In this document: positions 1-8,856 of the stretch, piece after piece
How the letters are laid out: every line of letters starts with the position of its first letter
Numbering within the stretch: the first letter of the stretch is position 1
DNA from: Actinospineispora acaciae DSM 45401
GTDB taxonomy: Bacteria; Actinomycetota; Actinomycetes; Mycobacteriales; Pseudonocardiaceae
Reading direction: 5' to 3'
DNA: 64,000 bases
Assembly (NCBI RefSeq): GCF_000620785.1
Contig: NZ_JIAI01000016.1
Span: 99,137 to 163,136 of the forward strand
Translations under genes and position numbers: made by a program
The notes under the pieces: generated by a model
Databases searched by the model: none
The model's input: the letters and a program-made list of their open reading frames with translations, nothing else
Told to the model about the DNA's origin: nothing

Positions 1-552
1 CTCGATCAGGGTGGCCTCGGAGTCCGCGATCGACTCCCCGATGATCTTCAGGTTGTGCTGGCGGAGGGTGCGGCCGGAGCTGACCACGTCGGCGATCGCA
101 TCGGCCAGCCCGAGCTGGATGGCGATCTCGACGGCGCCGTCCAGCTTGACGATCTCCTTCACCTGGACCCGCTCGGCGGCCAGGTGGGCGCGCACCAGCC
201 TCGGGTACGAGGTGGCGATCTTCCTGCCCTCCAGGTCCTTCAGGCTCCAGTCGCTGTTCTCGTGCACCGCGTACCGGAACTTGGACTTGCCGAAGCCGAG
301 CTTGAGCAGGTCCTTCACCGGCTTGCCCGACTCGTCCATCAGGTCCTTGCCGGTCACGCCCAGGTTCAGGTCACCGTTGCCGACGTAGGTGGCGATGTCC
401 TTCGGCCGTAGGTAGAAGAACTCGACCTGGTTGTCCTCGTCGAAGATGCTGAGATCTCGACTATCGGAGCGTTGCCGGTATCCGGCCTCGCGCATCATGG
501 TGCTGGCCGGCTCGGCAAGGGTCCCCTTGTTCGGCAGGGCGACGCGGAGCAT
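1..552 (-). CDS. hisG: ATP phosphoribosyltransferase HisG (3' end outside window)
   Basis: First enzyme of histidine biosynthesis; it joins ATP and PRPP to give phosphoribosyl-ATP. The minus-strand reading starts at ATG 552 with MLRVALPNKGTLAEPAS, the usual HisG start. It continues with NLGVTGKDLMDESG and ADAIADVVSSGRTLRQHNL, family motifs of the PRPP-binding catalytic domain. About 184 codons are present and the C-terminal part runs off the left edge. The start lies 37 bp downstream of hisE on the same strand, the hisE-hisG order of mycobacteria, so the two are probably cotranscribed. The long form carries a C-terminal histidine-sensing domain, but that part cannot be seen here. Confidence 0.95.
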   Translation of the reverse strand, partial: MLRVALPNKGTLAEPASTMMREAGYRQRSDSRDLSIFDEDNQVEFFYLRPKDIATYVGNGDLNLGVTGKDLMDESGKPVKDLLKLGFGKSKFRYAVHENSDWSLKDLEGRKIATSYPRLVRAHLAAERVQVKEIVKLDGAVEIAIQLGLADAIADVVSSGRTLRQHNLKIIGESIADSEATLIE

Positions 553-589
553 GAACTTCCTTCTCCTGACAGCGAAACGATCGCCAGTT

Positions 590-853
590 CTAGAGGAACT
601 TGTATACATCTTCCAGGCCGAGGCCACGCCCGAGCATGACCACCTGGATCCGATAGAGCAACTGGGAGATCTCCTCGGCGAGTCGGTCGTCCGCCTCGTG
701 TTCGGCGGCCAACCAGACCTCGCCGGCCTCCTCCAGGACCTTCTTGCCCTGGGCGTGCACGCCGGCATCCAGCGCGGAGACCGTCCCGGAGCCCTCCGGG
801 CGGGTTGCCGCCTTCTCGGACAGCTCCGCGAACAGGGAGTCGAATGTCTTCAC
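590..853 (-). CDS. hisE: phosphoribosyl-ATP pyrophosphatase HisE
   Basis: Cytoplasmic enzyme of the second histidine step; it hydrolyses phosphoribosyl-ATP to phosphoribosyl-AMP and pyrophosphate. The product is 87 residues, the normal length for a stand-alone actinobacterial HisE. It is an all-alpha MazG-like fold: FDSLFAELSEKAATRPEGSGTV, then the metal-binding helix KKVLEEAGEVWLAA with its E-E-x-x-E pattern and EADDRLAEEISQLLYRIQV. It is the first gene of a likely hisE-hisG unit. The 113 bp between its start and the HAD gene upstream would hold the promoter. Confidence 0.95.
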   Translation of the reverse strand: MKTFDSLFAELSEKAATRPEGSGTVSALDAGVHAQGKKVLEEAGEVWLAAEHEADDRLAEEISQLLYRIQVVMLGRGLGLEDVYKFL

Positions 854-966
854 CAGCTGTGCTCCTTTCCCTCATGAGTGTCAGCTGTCACGGCATTCCC
901 TCGCGTGAGGCGCGACACAACTGTCTGCTGACGGCATGCGGCTTGCGACCGGTGGTACCCCCAGTA

Positions 967-1704
967 TCACCGTTCGGACGGCCGGGCCGGCGAAGGGGCA
1001 CTGTGCGGCGTTCGATGGTTACCGTTGATTGTTTGGGTCCAGATCTCACGCAGCTCGGACTCGGTCAGGCCGCTCAGGTCGTCGCGGTGCACCCGAAGTG
1101 GTCCGGGCGGCACCGGGACCTCGCTCGGTACCACCAGCACCACACAGCCGGCGGCCTGGGCGGACGCGGTGCCGGCCGGCGAGTCCTCCACGGCCACGCA
1201 GTCCCCCGGCGCCACCCCGAGCTTGGCGGCGGCGATCAGGTACGGGTCGGGGGCGGGCTTGGTGGCCGGCACCTCGTCGCCGCACACGGTGACGTCGAAG
1301 TGCTCCCGGCCGATGGAGTTCAGCGCCCGCTCGACCAGCGGGCGTTCGGTGGAGGTGACCAGCGCGGTGGCCAGGCCGGCGGCGCGCACCATCCGCAACG
1401 CCTCCGGCGCGCCGGGGCGCCACGGCAGGCCGGCGGCGAACAGCGCCTCGGTCCGGGCGGTCAGCCACCTGGCCGCGTCGGCCATCGCCTCCCGGTCGGG
1501 GTCGAGGCCGAGGTGGTCGAACATGATCTTCATGGTCGGCCACATCGAGCTGCCGACCATCGCCTCCCTGGCCGGCGGGCTCAGCTCGCCCCCCAGGCGC
1601 CTGGCCAGCTCGTGCAGGGAGATGTCCCAGAGCTTCTCGGAGTCGACCAGGGTGCCGTCCATGTCCCAGAGCACGGCCGCCGGGCCGGCATTGCGATAAC
1701 TCAT
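967..1704 (-). CDS. HAD-family phosphatase/phosphomutase-like hydrolase
   Basis: Haloacid dehalogenase superfamily hydrolase, 245 residues. Motif I is WDMDGTLVDSE near residues 13-23 (nucleophile Asp and Asp+2). Motif II is TALVTSTERP, and the motif III/IV region is KPAPDPYLIAAAKLG then CVAVEDSPAG. A helical cap follows motif I, as in beta-phosphoglucomutase-like (subfamily IA) enzymes. The substrate cannot be named. The ATG at 1704 overlaps the metH stop by one base (TGATG), so the two are translationally coupled; a TTG one codon earlier is less likely. Many actinobacteria place a HAD gene here after metH. Confidence 0.85.
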   Translation of the reverse strand: MSYRNAGPAAVLWDMDGTLVDSEKLWDISLHELARRLGGELSPPAREAMVGSSMWPTMKIMFDHLGLDPDREAMADAARWLTARTEALFAAGLPWRPGAPEALRMVRAAGLATALVTSTERPLVERALNSIGREHFDVTVCGDEVPATKPAPDPYLIAAAKLGVAPGDCVAVEDSPAGTASAQAAGCVVLVVPSEVPVPPGPLRVHRDDLSGLTESELREIWTQTINGNHRTPHSAPSPARPSER

Positions 1705-4700
1705 CAAGCGTTGAAGTATTTCGCTTCGGGGTGGTGGGCGACCAGCGCGTCGGTGCTCTGTTCGGGATGCAGCTGCAGCTCCTCGGACAGCTCGACGCCG
1801 ATCCGGTCCGGCTCGAGCAGATTGACGATCTTCCGACGGTCCTCCAGGTCAGGGCAGGCACCATAGCCGATCGAGTACCGCGCTCCCCGGTAGCCCAGCT
1901 TGAAGAACGCCTCGACGTCCTCGGGGTCCTCGGCGGCCACGCTCTGGCCGTCCGACCAGCGCAGCTCCTGGCGGATCCGGCGGTGCCAGCACTCGGCCAG
2001 CGCCTCGGTGAGCTGCACGCCCAGCCCGTGCACCTCCAGGTAGTCGCGGTAGGCGTCCTTGGCGAACAGCTCCTGGGCGTAGTCCGCGATCGGCTGCCCC
2101 ATGGTGACCAGGTGCAGCGGCAGCACGTCGACCTCGTTCTTCGCCGCTGCCACCTCGCGCGGGCGCCAGAAGTCGGCGAGGCACAGGTGCCGGTCCCTGC
2201 GCTGGCGGGGGAAGGTGAACCGGAACCGCTCGGGGGCGTCCGGGCGCGGCTCGGACAGCACCACCAGCGAGTCGCCCTCGGACACCGCCGGGAAGTAGCC
2301 GTAGACCAGCGCGGCGTGGGCCAGCACGCCCTCGGTGGACAGCCGCTCCAGCCAGTACCGCAGCCGGGGCCGGCCCTCGGTCTCCACCAGCTCCTCGTAG
2401 CTCGGCCCGGACCCGCCCTTGGCGCCGCGCAGGCCCCACTGGCCCAGGAAGGTGGCCCGCTCGTCGATCAGCGACGAGTAGTCGGCCAGCGGCACGCCGC
2501 GCACCACCCGGCTGCCCCAGAACGGCGGGGTGGGCACCGGCACGTCGGTGGCCACGTCGGAATGCGTGGGCGGCGGCCCCTCCGGCTCGGCCTGGGCCTT
2601 GCGGCGCTCGGCGATCCGCCGCGAGCGCTCGTGCCGCGCCTTGCGCTCGGCGGCCTTGGCCCGTTCCTCCTCGGTCTCCACCGGGGCCTCGCCGCGCGCG
2701 GTGGCCATCACCGAGCCCATCAGCCGCAGGCCCTCGAACGCGTCGCGGGCGTAGCTGACCTGGCCCCGGTACAGCTCGGCCAGGTCGTTCTCCACGTACG
2801 AGCGGGTCAGCGCGGCGCCGCCGAGCAGCACGGGGTACTTCTGCGCGACCCCCCGGGAGTTCATCTCCTCGAGGTTCTCCTTCATGATCACCGTGGACTT
2901 GACCAGCAGCCCGGACATGCCCACCGCGTCCGCCCGGTGCTCCTCGGCGGCGCTCAGGATCGTCGAGATCGGCTGCTTGATGCCCAGGTTGACCACGGTG
3001 TAGCCGTTGTTGCTCAGGATGATGTCGACCAGGTTCTTGCCGATGTCGTGCACGTCACCCTTGACCGTGGCCAGCACGATCGTGCCCTTGCCCTGGTCGT
3101 CCTCGGTCTTCTCCATGTGCGGTTCGAGGTAGGCCACCGCGGACTTCATCACCTCGGCGGACTGGAGCACGAACGGCAGCTGCATCTGGCCGGAGCCGAA
3201 CAGCTCGCCGACGGTCTTCATGCCGGACAGCAGCGTGTCGTTGATGATCTCCAGCGCGGGGCGTTCGAGCAGCGCGGCGTCCAGGTCATTTTCGAGCTCG
3301 CCGCGTTCTCCATCCACGATGCGCCGCTCCAGGCGCTCGAACAGCGGCAGCGCGGCCAGCTCCTCGGCCCGCCCTGCCCGCGCGGAGGACGCGGTGACGC
3401 CCTCGAACAGCTCCATGAACCGGCTCAGCGGGTCGTAGCCCTCGCGCCGGCGGTCGTAGACCAGGTCCAGCGCCACCGACCGCTGCTCGTCCGGGATCTT
3501 GGTCATCGGCAGGATCTTGGACGCGTGCACGATCGCGGTATCCAGGCCGGCCTCCACGGCCTCGTGCAGGAACACCGAGTTGAGCACCTGGCGGGCGGCC
3601 GCGTTGAGCCCGAACGACACGTTGGACACCCCGAGCGTCGTCTGCACCTCGGGGTAGCGGCGCTTCAGCTCGCGGATCGCGTCGATGGTCTCCACCGCGT
3701 CGCGGCGGACCTCCTCCTGGCCGGTGGTGATCGGGAAGGTCAGGCAGTCCACCACGATGTCGGGGACCTTCATGCCGTGGTGGGCGACCAGGTCGTCGAT
3801 GGTGCGGCTGGCCACCCGGACCTTCCAGTCCGCGGTGCGCGCCTGGCCCTCCTCGTCGATGCACATCACCACCACGGCGGCGCCGTGCTCGCGGACCAGC
3901 TCCATGGCGCGCTGGAACCGCGAGCCGGGGCCGTCGCCGTCCTCGTAGTTGACCGAGTTGACGATGCACCGCCCGCCCAGGCGCTCCAGCCCGGCGCGCA
4001 GCACCGCCGGCTCGGTGGAGTCGAGCATGATCGGCAGGGTGGACGCGGTGGCCAGCCGGCCGGCCAGCTCGGCCATGTCGGCGGCGCCGTCGCGGCCCAC
4101 GTAGTCCACGCACAGGTCCAGCAGGTGCGCGCCGTCGCGGGTCTGCTCGCGGGCGATCGCGACGCAGTCCTCCCAGCGCTGCTCCAGCATGGCCTCACGG
4201 AACTTCTTGGAGCCGTTCGCGTTGGTCCGCTCCCCCACCATGAGCACGCTGGTGTCCTGCCGGAACGGCACCGGGGCGTACAGCGAGGACACCCCCGGCT
4301 CCGGGCGCGGCCGGCGCACCGCCGGGGTGGCCTCCCGCACGGCGGCGACGACCTCGGCGATGTGCTCGGGCGTGGTCCCGCAGCACCCGCCGACCAGCCG
4401 CACCCCGTACTCGCTGACGAACCCGGACAGTGCTCGGGCCAGCTCGTCGGGCCGCAGCGGGTAGACCGCGCCGTTCGGCCCCAGCTCGGGCAGCCCGGCG
4501 TTCGGCATCACCGACACCGGGATGCCGGCGTGCTTGGACAGGTGGCGCAGGTGCTCGCTCATCTCGGCGGGGCCGGTCGCGCAGTTCAGCCCGATCAGGT
4601 CCACGCCGAGGGCCTCCAGCGCGGACAGCGCGGCGCCGATCTCGCTGCCGAGCAGCATGGTGCCGGTGGTCTCCACCGTGACGTGGGTGATGATCGGGAC

Positions 4701-5267
4701 GACCCGGCCCTCGTCGGCCATCGCGCGGCGGGCGGCGATCACCGCCGCCTTGGCCTGCAGCAGGTCCTGGACGGTCTCGATGAGTACGGCGTCCACCCCG
4801 CCGGCGAGCAGCCCGCCGACGCACTCGCGGTAGGCGTCACGCAGGTCGGTGAACGTGGCGTGGCCGAGCGTGGGCAGCTTGGTGCCGGGGCCGACCGAGC
4901 CGAGCACGAACCGGGGCGCGTCCGCCGTGGCGTACTCGTCGGCCGCCCGGCGGGCGATCACCGCGCCCTTCTCCGCCAGCTCGCGGATCCGGTCCGCGAT
5001 GTCGTACTCGCCGAGGTTGGACAGGTTCGTCCCGAACGTGTTGGTCTCGATCAGGTCGGCGCCGACCTCGAGGTTCGCCCGGTGCACCTGTTCGACCACG
5101 TCGGGACGGGTCTCGTTGAGGATCTCGTTACAGCCCTCCAGCCCGGCGAAGTCGTCCAGGCTCAGAGCCGCGCCCTGCAGCATGGTGCCCATCGCGCAGT
5201 CGGCGATGAGGACTCGGTCTTCCAGGGCGCGCAGCAGCGACGAATCGCGGGCGGTCGACACAATCAC
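1704..5267 (-). CDS. metH: cobalamin-dependent methionine synthase MetH
   Basis: Transfers the methyl group of 5-methyltetrahydrofolate to homocysteine through cobalamin. Domains in order: homocysteine/zinc domain (ADCAMGTMLQ near the start, LNCATGPAEM and GGCCGTTPEH giving the three zinc Cys), pterin domain (VGERTNANGSKKF), cobalamin cap and B12 domain (KGDVHDIGKNLV, the DxHxxG lower-ligand motif, plus GLLVKSTVIM), and a C-terminal AdoMet reactivation domain (YSIGYGACPDLEDRRK). The start is placed at GTG 5267, giving 1187 residues and leaving a 107-bp promoter gap to the divergent PAC2 gene. An upstream in-frame codon at 5345 would add an un-MetH-like arginine/proline-rich leader. No cobalamin riboswitch fits in this gap. 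Confidence 0.95.
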   Translation of the reverse strand: MIVSTARDSSLLRALEDRVLIADCAMGTMLQGAALSLDDFAGLEGCNEILNETRPDVVEQVHRANLEVGADLIETNTFGTNLSNLGEYDIADRIRELAEKGAVIARRAADEYATADAPRFVLGSVGPGTKLPTLGHATFTDLRDAYRECVGGLLAGGVDAVLIETVQDLLQAKAAVIAARRAMADEGRVVPIITHVTVETTGTMLLGSEIGAALSALEALGVDLIGLNCATGPAEMSEHLRHLSKHAGIPVSVMPNAGLPELGPNGAVYPLRPDELARALSGFVSEYGVRLVGGCCGTTPEHIAEVVAAVREATPAVRRPRPEPGVSSLYAPVPFRQDTSVLMVGERTNANGSKKFREAMLEQRWEDCVAIAREQTRDGAHLLDLCVDYVGRDGAADMAELAGRLATASTLPIMLDSTEPAVLRAGLERLGGRCIVNSVNYEDGDGPGSRFQRAMELVREHGAAVVVMCIDEEGQARTADWKVRVASRTIDDLVAHHGMKVPDIVVDCLTFPITTGQEEVRRDAVETIDAIRELKRRYPEVQTTLGVSNVSFGLNAAARQVLNSVFLHEAVEAGLDTAIVHASKILPMTKIPDEQRSVALDLVYDRRREGYDPLSRFMELFEGVTASSARAGRAEELAALPLFERLERRIVDGERGELENDLDAALLERPALEIINDTLLSGMKTVGELFGSGQMQLPFVLQSAEVMKSAVAYLEPHMEKTEDDQGKGTIVLATVKGDVHDIGKNLVDIILSNNGYTVVNLGIKQPISTILSAAEEHRADAVGMSGLLVKSTVIMKENLEEMNSRGVAQKYPVLLGGAALTRSYVENDLAELYRGQVSYARDAFEGLRLMGSVMATARGEAPVETEEERAKAAERKARHERSRRIAERRKAQAEPEGPPPTHSDVATDVPVPTPPFWGSRVVRGVPLADYSSLIDERATFLGQWGLRGAKGGSGPSYEELVETEGRPRLRYWLERLSTEGVLAHAALVYGYFPAVSEGDSLVVLSEPRPDAPERFRFTFPRQRRDRHLCLADFWRPREVAAAKNEVDVLPLHLVTMGQPIADYAQELFAKDAYRDYLEVHGLGVQLTEALAECWHRRIRQELRWSDGQSVAAEDPEDVEAFFKLGYRGARYSIGYGACPDLEDRRKIVNLLEPDRIGVELSEELQLHPEQSTDALVAHHPEAKYFNA

Positions 5268-5374
5268 CGAGAATAGTCGCCGAACGCCCCTCGCCCCGGG
5301 GGGATTGTCGCCGATCGCACCCGATCGGCACGCCCGACCCGTCACGAACCGCCCGACGGCCTTAGGCTGAACCG

Positions 5375-6331
5375 ATGAGCGATCGCGAGCCCAGGGATAC
5401 CGACGCGGTCTCGTTGTCGTGGCAGGACGCCGACAGCGTGACCGACGGTCAGCCGCCGAAGCTGACCGAACCCGTGGTGGTGGCCGCTTTCGAGGGGTGG
5501 AACGACGCGGGCGACGCGGCGAGTACCGCGCTGGAGCATCTCGAGCTGAGCTGGGACGCCCGTCCGTTGGCCGCCATGGACCCCGACGACTACTACGACT
5601 TCCAGGTGACCCGCCCGACCGTCCATCTGGTGGACGGCATCACGAGGCGGATCGAATGGCCGACCACCCGGCTGTCGGTGTGCCGACCGCCGGGCTCGGA
5701 CCACGACGTGGTGCTGATCAGGGGCATCGAGCCGAACATGCGATGGCGGGCGTTCTGCGCGGAGCTGCTCACCTACATCGAGAAGCTCGGGACGACCACC
5801 GTGGTCACCCTGGGCGCGCTGCTCACCGACACCCCGCACACCCGGCCGGTGCCGGTCACCGGGACCGCCTACGACGCCACCTCGGCCGCCCGGTTCGGCC
5901 TGGAGACGTCCCGGTACCAGGGCAACACCGGCATCGTCGGGGTCTTCCAGGACGCCTGCGTGCGGGCCGGCATCCCGGCCATCTCGTTCTGGGCCGCCGT
6001 GCCGCACTACGTGTCCCAGGCCCCGGACCCGAAGGCGGCCGTGGCGCTGCTGCACCGGGTCGAGGAGGTGCTGGACCTGGAGGTGCCGCTGGGCGGGCTG
6101 CCCGAGCAGGCCGAGGCGTGGGAGCGCACGGTCAGCGAGATGGCCGACGCGGACGACGAGGTGCGCGAGTACGTGCGCTCGCTGGAGGAGCGGGTGGAGT
6201 CGGAGGCGGCGCTGCCGGAGACCAGCGGGGAGTCCATCGCCGCCGACTTCGAGCGGTACCTGCGCCGGCGCGGTCCCGGTGGCTCCGGTGGCCAGGGCCG
6301 GCCGGGCGGGCGCAGCGGCCCCGGGCGGTAA
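5375..6331 (+). CDS. PAC2 (proteasome assembly chaperone 2)-family protein
   Basis: 318-residue protein of the PAC2 family, which is widespread in actinobacteria and built like the eukaryotic proteasome assembly chaperone. Its bacterial role is not settled. Visible features are VVVAAFEGWNDAGDAAS near residues 33-49, DYYDFQVTRPTVHL, a conserved GALLTDTPHTRPVPVTG loop and WAAVPHYVSQAPDPKAA. The last 30 residues are Gly/Arg-rich and look disordered. It is divergent from metH and its stop abuts the convergent soxR stop. It carries the PafA/Mpa-type proteasome context only by family, not by neighbours. Confidence 0.85.
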   Translation: MSDREPRDTDAVSLSWQDADSVTDGQPPKLTEPVVVAAFEGWNDAGDAASTALEHLELSWDARPLAAMDPDDYYDFQVTRPTVHLVDGITRRIEWPTTRLSVCRPPGSDHDVVLIRGIEPNMRWRAFCAELLTYIEKLGTTTVVTLGALLTDTPHTRPVPVTGTAYDATSAARFGLETSRYQGNTGIVGVFQDACVRAGIPAISFWAAVPHYVSQAPDPKAAVALLHRVEEVLDLEVPLGGLPEQAEAWERTVSEMADADDEVREYVRSLEERVESEAALPETSGESIAADFERYLRRRGPGGSGGQGRPGGRSGPGR

Positions 6332-6787
6332 CTACCGGTCCAGCAGGCGTCTGGGGCCGGCGCCGGTCTCGGACAGGGTGTCGTACGGGTTGGCCAGCCG
6401 GCACCTGTCGATGCTCAGGCAGCCGCAGCCCACGCAGTCGGTGAACTTGTCCCGCAGCATCTCCAGGCTGCGGATCCGCTCGTTCAGCTCGTCGTGCCAG
6501 CGCTGGGACAGCCGCTCCCAGTCCGCCCGGTTCGGGATGCGGCCGTTCGGCAGCTCGTCCAGCGCGGCGCGGACGTCGGCGAGCGGGATGCCGACCCGCT
6601 GCGCGATCCGGATCAGCGCCACCCTGCGCAGCGTCTCGCGCCGGTAGCGCCGCTGGTTCCCGCTGGTCCGGCGGCTGTTGATCAGCCCTTGCCGCTCGTA
6701 GAAGTGCAGCGCGGACACCGCCACCCCGCTGCGCTCGGCGAGCTGGCCGACGGTCAGCTCGCCCTGGTCCCATGACGCGTGCCGCAT
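6332..6787 (-). CDS. soxR: redox-sensitive transcriptional activator SoxR
   Basis: MerR-family activator that senses redox-cycling compounds through a [2Fe-2S] cluster. From ATG 6787 the product is 151 residues. The N-terminal winged helix reads LTVGQLAERSGVAVSALHFYE. A long dimer helix follows, and then the SoxR cluster motif CVGCGCLSIDRC, with the four cysteines in the C-x2-C-x-C-x5-C spacing. An upstream in-frame start at 6859 would put coding sequence across the operator, so the downstream ATG is preferred. The gene is divergent from an FMN reductase that has a perfect SoxR box in its promoter. As in streptomycetes, SoxR probably controls a few reductase and export genes rather than a SoxS cascade. 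Confidence 0.93.
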   Translation of the reverse strand: MRHASWDQGELTVGQLAERSGVAVSALHFYERQGLINSRRTSGNQRRYRRETLRRVALIRIAQRVGIPLADVRAALDELPNGRIPNRADWERLSQRWHDELNERIRSLEMLRDKFTDCVGCGCLSIDRCRLANPYDTLSETGAGPRRLLDR

Positions 6788-6849
6788 CCGGTTTTGCCCC
6801 CTCGATACCTCAACAAGAGTTGCGGTTGTCCAGCGTACCCCGTTTCGGC

Positions 6850-6880
6850 TTGACCTCAATAATTATTGAGGTTTTACCGT
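6850..6880 (+). promoter_or_regulatory. SoxR operator inside a MerR-type overlong-spacer promoter
   Basis: A perfect palindrome, CCTCAATAATTATTGAGG at 6854-6871, has the CCTCAA...TTGAGG half-sites of the enterobacterial and streptomycete SoxR box. It extends one more pair on each side. A -35-like TTGACC (6850-6855) and a -10-like TACCGT (6875-6880) flank it at exactly 19 bp, the suboptimal spacer that MerR-family activators correct by bending DNA. It points at the FMN reductase 42 bp downstream. The AT-rich centre stands out sharply from the surrounding GC-rich DNA. Confidence 0.9.
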
Positions 6881-6921
6881 TGCCGGGTTCCTGTTCACCG
6901 ATCTTCGTGAGGACCCTTGTC

Positions 6922-7470
6922 ATGACAGTTCAGACCGGCTGGACCGCGCCCGCCCGGCTCGAAGTCATCGTCGGCAGCGTCCGGGAGGGGCGGTTCGGGC
7001 CGGTGGTGGCCGACTGGTTCGTCCGGCAGGCCTCCGGTCGCGCCGACCTGGACGTCGGCATGCTCGACCTGGCCGAGGACCCGCCGGGGTTCGCCGGGCG
7101 GATCGACGCCGCCGACGCCGTCGTGGTGGTCACGCCGGAGTACAACCACAGCTACCCGGGGCCGCTCAAGCACGCCATCGACGAGGTGGGCAAGGAGTGG
7201 CGGGCCAAGGCGGTCGGGTTCGTGAGCTACGGCGGGCTGGCCGGCGGGCTGCGGGCGGTGGAACCGCTGCGGGTGGTGTTCGCCGAGCTGCACGCGGTGA
7301 CCGTCCGGGAGACCGTCAGCTTCTACATGGCCCACCAGAGCTTCGACGCGGACGGCGAGCCGGTGGACACCCACGGACCGGCCGCCGCCGCAACCGCCCT
7401 GCTCGACCAGCTGGTCTGGTGGGCCCGCGCGCTCCGCTCCGCCCGCGCCCACCAGCCCTACGGCACCTAG
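6922..7470 (+). CDS. NAD(P)H-dependent FMN reductase (SoxR target)
   Basis: 182-residue flavodoxin-like NADPH-dependent FMN reductase. RLEVIVGSVREGRFGP near residues 8-23 is the phosphate-binding loop of FMN, and VVVTPEYNHSYPGPLKHAID is the signature second FMN loop. Start ATG 6922 follows the RBS GTGAGGAC by about 8 nt; upstream in-frame codons would run through the SoxR operator. Its promoter contains the SoxR box, so it is likely induced by redox-active compounds such as phenazine- or actinorhodin-like pigments. The S. coelicolor SoxR regulon is also known to include an NADPH-dependent reductase. The exact substrate (quinone, azo compound, flavin) is not given by sequence. Confidence 0.88.
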   Translation: MTVQTGWTAPARLEVIVGSVREGRFGPVVADWFVRQASGRADLDVGMLDLAEDPPGFAGRIDAADAVVVVTPEYNHSYPGPLKHAIDEVGKEWRAKAVGFVSYGGLAGGLRAVEPLRVVFAELHAVTVRETVSFYMAHQSFDADGEPVDTHGPAAAATALLDQLVWWARALRSARAHQPYGT

Positions 7471-7516
7471 CGCACGTTCCGGCGGTACTCCGCGCCGAGC
7501 AAAACGCCTGGTCAGA

Positions 7517-7564
7517 ACCCGTGAGTGGTTAGGGGTGCTATGGCACCCCTAACCACTCACGGGT
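7517..7564. terminator. perfect 22-bp hairpin between convergent genes
   Basis: The left arm begins ACCCGTGAGTGGTTAGGGG and the right arm ends CCCCTAACCACTCACGGGT. The 22-bp stem has no mismatch and closes on the tetraloop TATG. It sits between the FMN reductase stop (7470) and the mshC stop (7618), which face each other. Because it is symmetric it can end transcription from both sides. There is no U-tract, which is common for actinobacterial terminators. Confidence 0.8.
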
Positions 7565-7617
7565 CGTGACCTGCACAAACGACGGAGCGCGAGGCAGTTC
7601 TTGCCTCGGGTCGGTGG

Positions 7618-8856
7618 CTACAGGGCGATGCCGAGGAGGGCGTCTACGGCGTTGCGGAGCAGGGCGGGGGCGGTGGGGTCGGTGCCGCGGCGGGTGGTGG
7701 CTTCGCGGGTCCAGGCGTCGACGGCGGCGAGGGCGCGGGGGGTGTCGAGGTCGTCGGCGAGGTGGGTGCGCAGCCTGGCCACGGTGTCTCCGGCGGGCGG
7801 GCCGGCGTCCAGGCGCACGGCCTCCCGCCAGGCGGCGAGGCGGGCGTTCGCGGAGGTCAGCAGCTCGGGCAGCCAGGACCGGTCGGAGCGCCAGTGGCCG
7901 GACAGCAGCGCCAGCCGGATCGCCATCGGGTCCACGCCGTCGGCCCGCAGCCGGGACACGAACACCAGGTTGCCCTTGGACTTGGACATCTTCTCGCCGT
8001 CCAGCGCGATCATCCCGGCGTGGCAGTAGTGCCGGGCGAACGGGTGCTCGCCGGTGTGCGCCTCGGCGTGCGCGGCGCCGAACTCGTGGTGCGGGAAGAT
8101 CAGGTCCGAGCCGCCGCCCTGCACGTCGATCTGGGCGCCGAGGCGGTTGAGCGCGATGGCCGTGCACTCCACGTGCCAGCCGGGGCGGCCCCGGCCCAGC
8201 TCGCTGTCCCAGGACGGCTCGTCGGGCCGGGCCATCCGCCACAGCAGCGCGTCCACCGGGTGGCGCTTGCCCGGCCGGTCCGGGTCGCCGCCGCGCTCGG
8301 CGGACAGCGCCAGCATGGTCGCCTCGTCGTAGCGGGACTCGTAGCCGAACTCGGCGGTGGCGGCGCTGTCGTAGTAGACGTCCGGGTACTCCGGGTCGTC
8401 GATGCGGTACGCGGCGCCGGCGGCGAGCAGCTTGTCCACCAGCGCGCTGATCTCCGACATGGCCTCCACCGCGCCGATGTAGTGCGCGGGCGGCAGCACC
8501 CGCAGCGACTCCATGTCCTCGCGGAACAGCGCGGTCTCCCGCATGCCGAGGACCACCCAGTCGTCCTGGTCCCTGATCGCCCGCTCCAGCAGCGGCTCGT
8601 CGATGTCGGTGACGTTCTGGACGTACCGCACGTCGTGCCCAGCGTCCCGCCACACGCGGTTGACCAGGTCGAACGCCAGGTAGGTCGCGGCGTGGCCGAG
8701 GTGCGTGGCGTCGTAGGGGGTGATGCCGCAGACGTACATCCGCGCGGTCGGTCCCGGTGCCGTCGGGCGGATCTCGCCGGTCGCGGTGTCGTACAGCCGC
8801 AGCGGCGGGCCGGACCCGGGGACGGTAGGAAATGGGACGGTCGACCAGGGTTGCAT
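7618..8856 (-). CDS. mshC: L-cysteine:1D-myo-inositol 2-amino-2-deoxy-alpha-D-glucopyranoside ligase MshC
   Basis: ATP-dependent ligase of mycothiol biosynthesis; it joins cysteine to GlcN-inositol. It is a cysteinyl-tRNA synthetase paralogue of 412 residues. MYVCGITPYDATHLGHA carries the zinc Cys and the HIGH-like HLGH. HVECTAIALNRLG, HHEFGAAHAEA and the KMSKSKGN loop follow. The anticodon-binding half of CysRS is missing, as expected for MshC. The start is set at ATG 8856 (MQPWSTVPFP), matching the mycobacterial N-terminus. Mycothiol is the main thiol of actinobacteria, which supports the taxonomic call. The SCO1664/DUF3090/phosphatase trio often found near mshC lies 13 kb away in this window. 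Confidence 0.95.
   Translation of the reverse strand: MQPWSTVPFPTVPGSGPPLRLYDTATGEIRPTAPGPTARMYVCGITPYDATHLGHAATYLAFDLVNRVWRDAGHDVRYVQNVTDIDEPLLERAIRDQDDWVVLGMRETALFREDMESLRVLPPAHYIGAVEAMSEISALVDKLLAAGAAYRIDDPEYPDVYYDSAATAEFGYESRYDEATMLALSAERGGDPDRPGKRHPVDALLWRMARPDEPSWDSELGRGRPGWHVECTAIALNRLGAQIDVQGGGSDLIFPHHEFGAAHAEAHTGEHPFARHYCHAGMIALDGEKMSKSKGNLVFVSRLRADGVDPMAIRLALLSGHWRSDRSWLPELLTSANARLAAWREAVRLDAGPPAGDTVARLRTHLADDLDTPRALAAVDAWTREATTRRGTDPTAPALLRNAVDALLGIAL

Noticed and set aside
1731..5276. 1181-aa plus-strand open frame opposite metH
   Set aside because: It is His/Gln/Val-rich and has no motifs; it is the mirror of a GC-rich real gene with full MetH domain content.
5268..5374. Cobalamin riboswitch before metH
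   Set aside because: The gap is only about 107 bp, and no B12-box-like conserved stretch was found.
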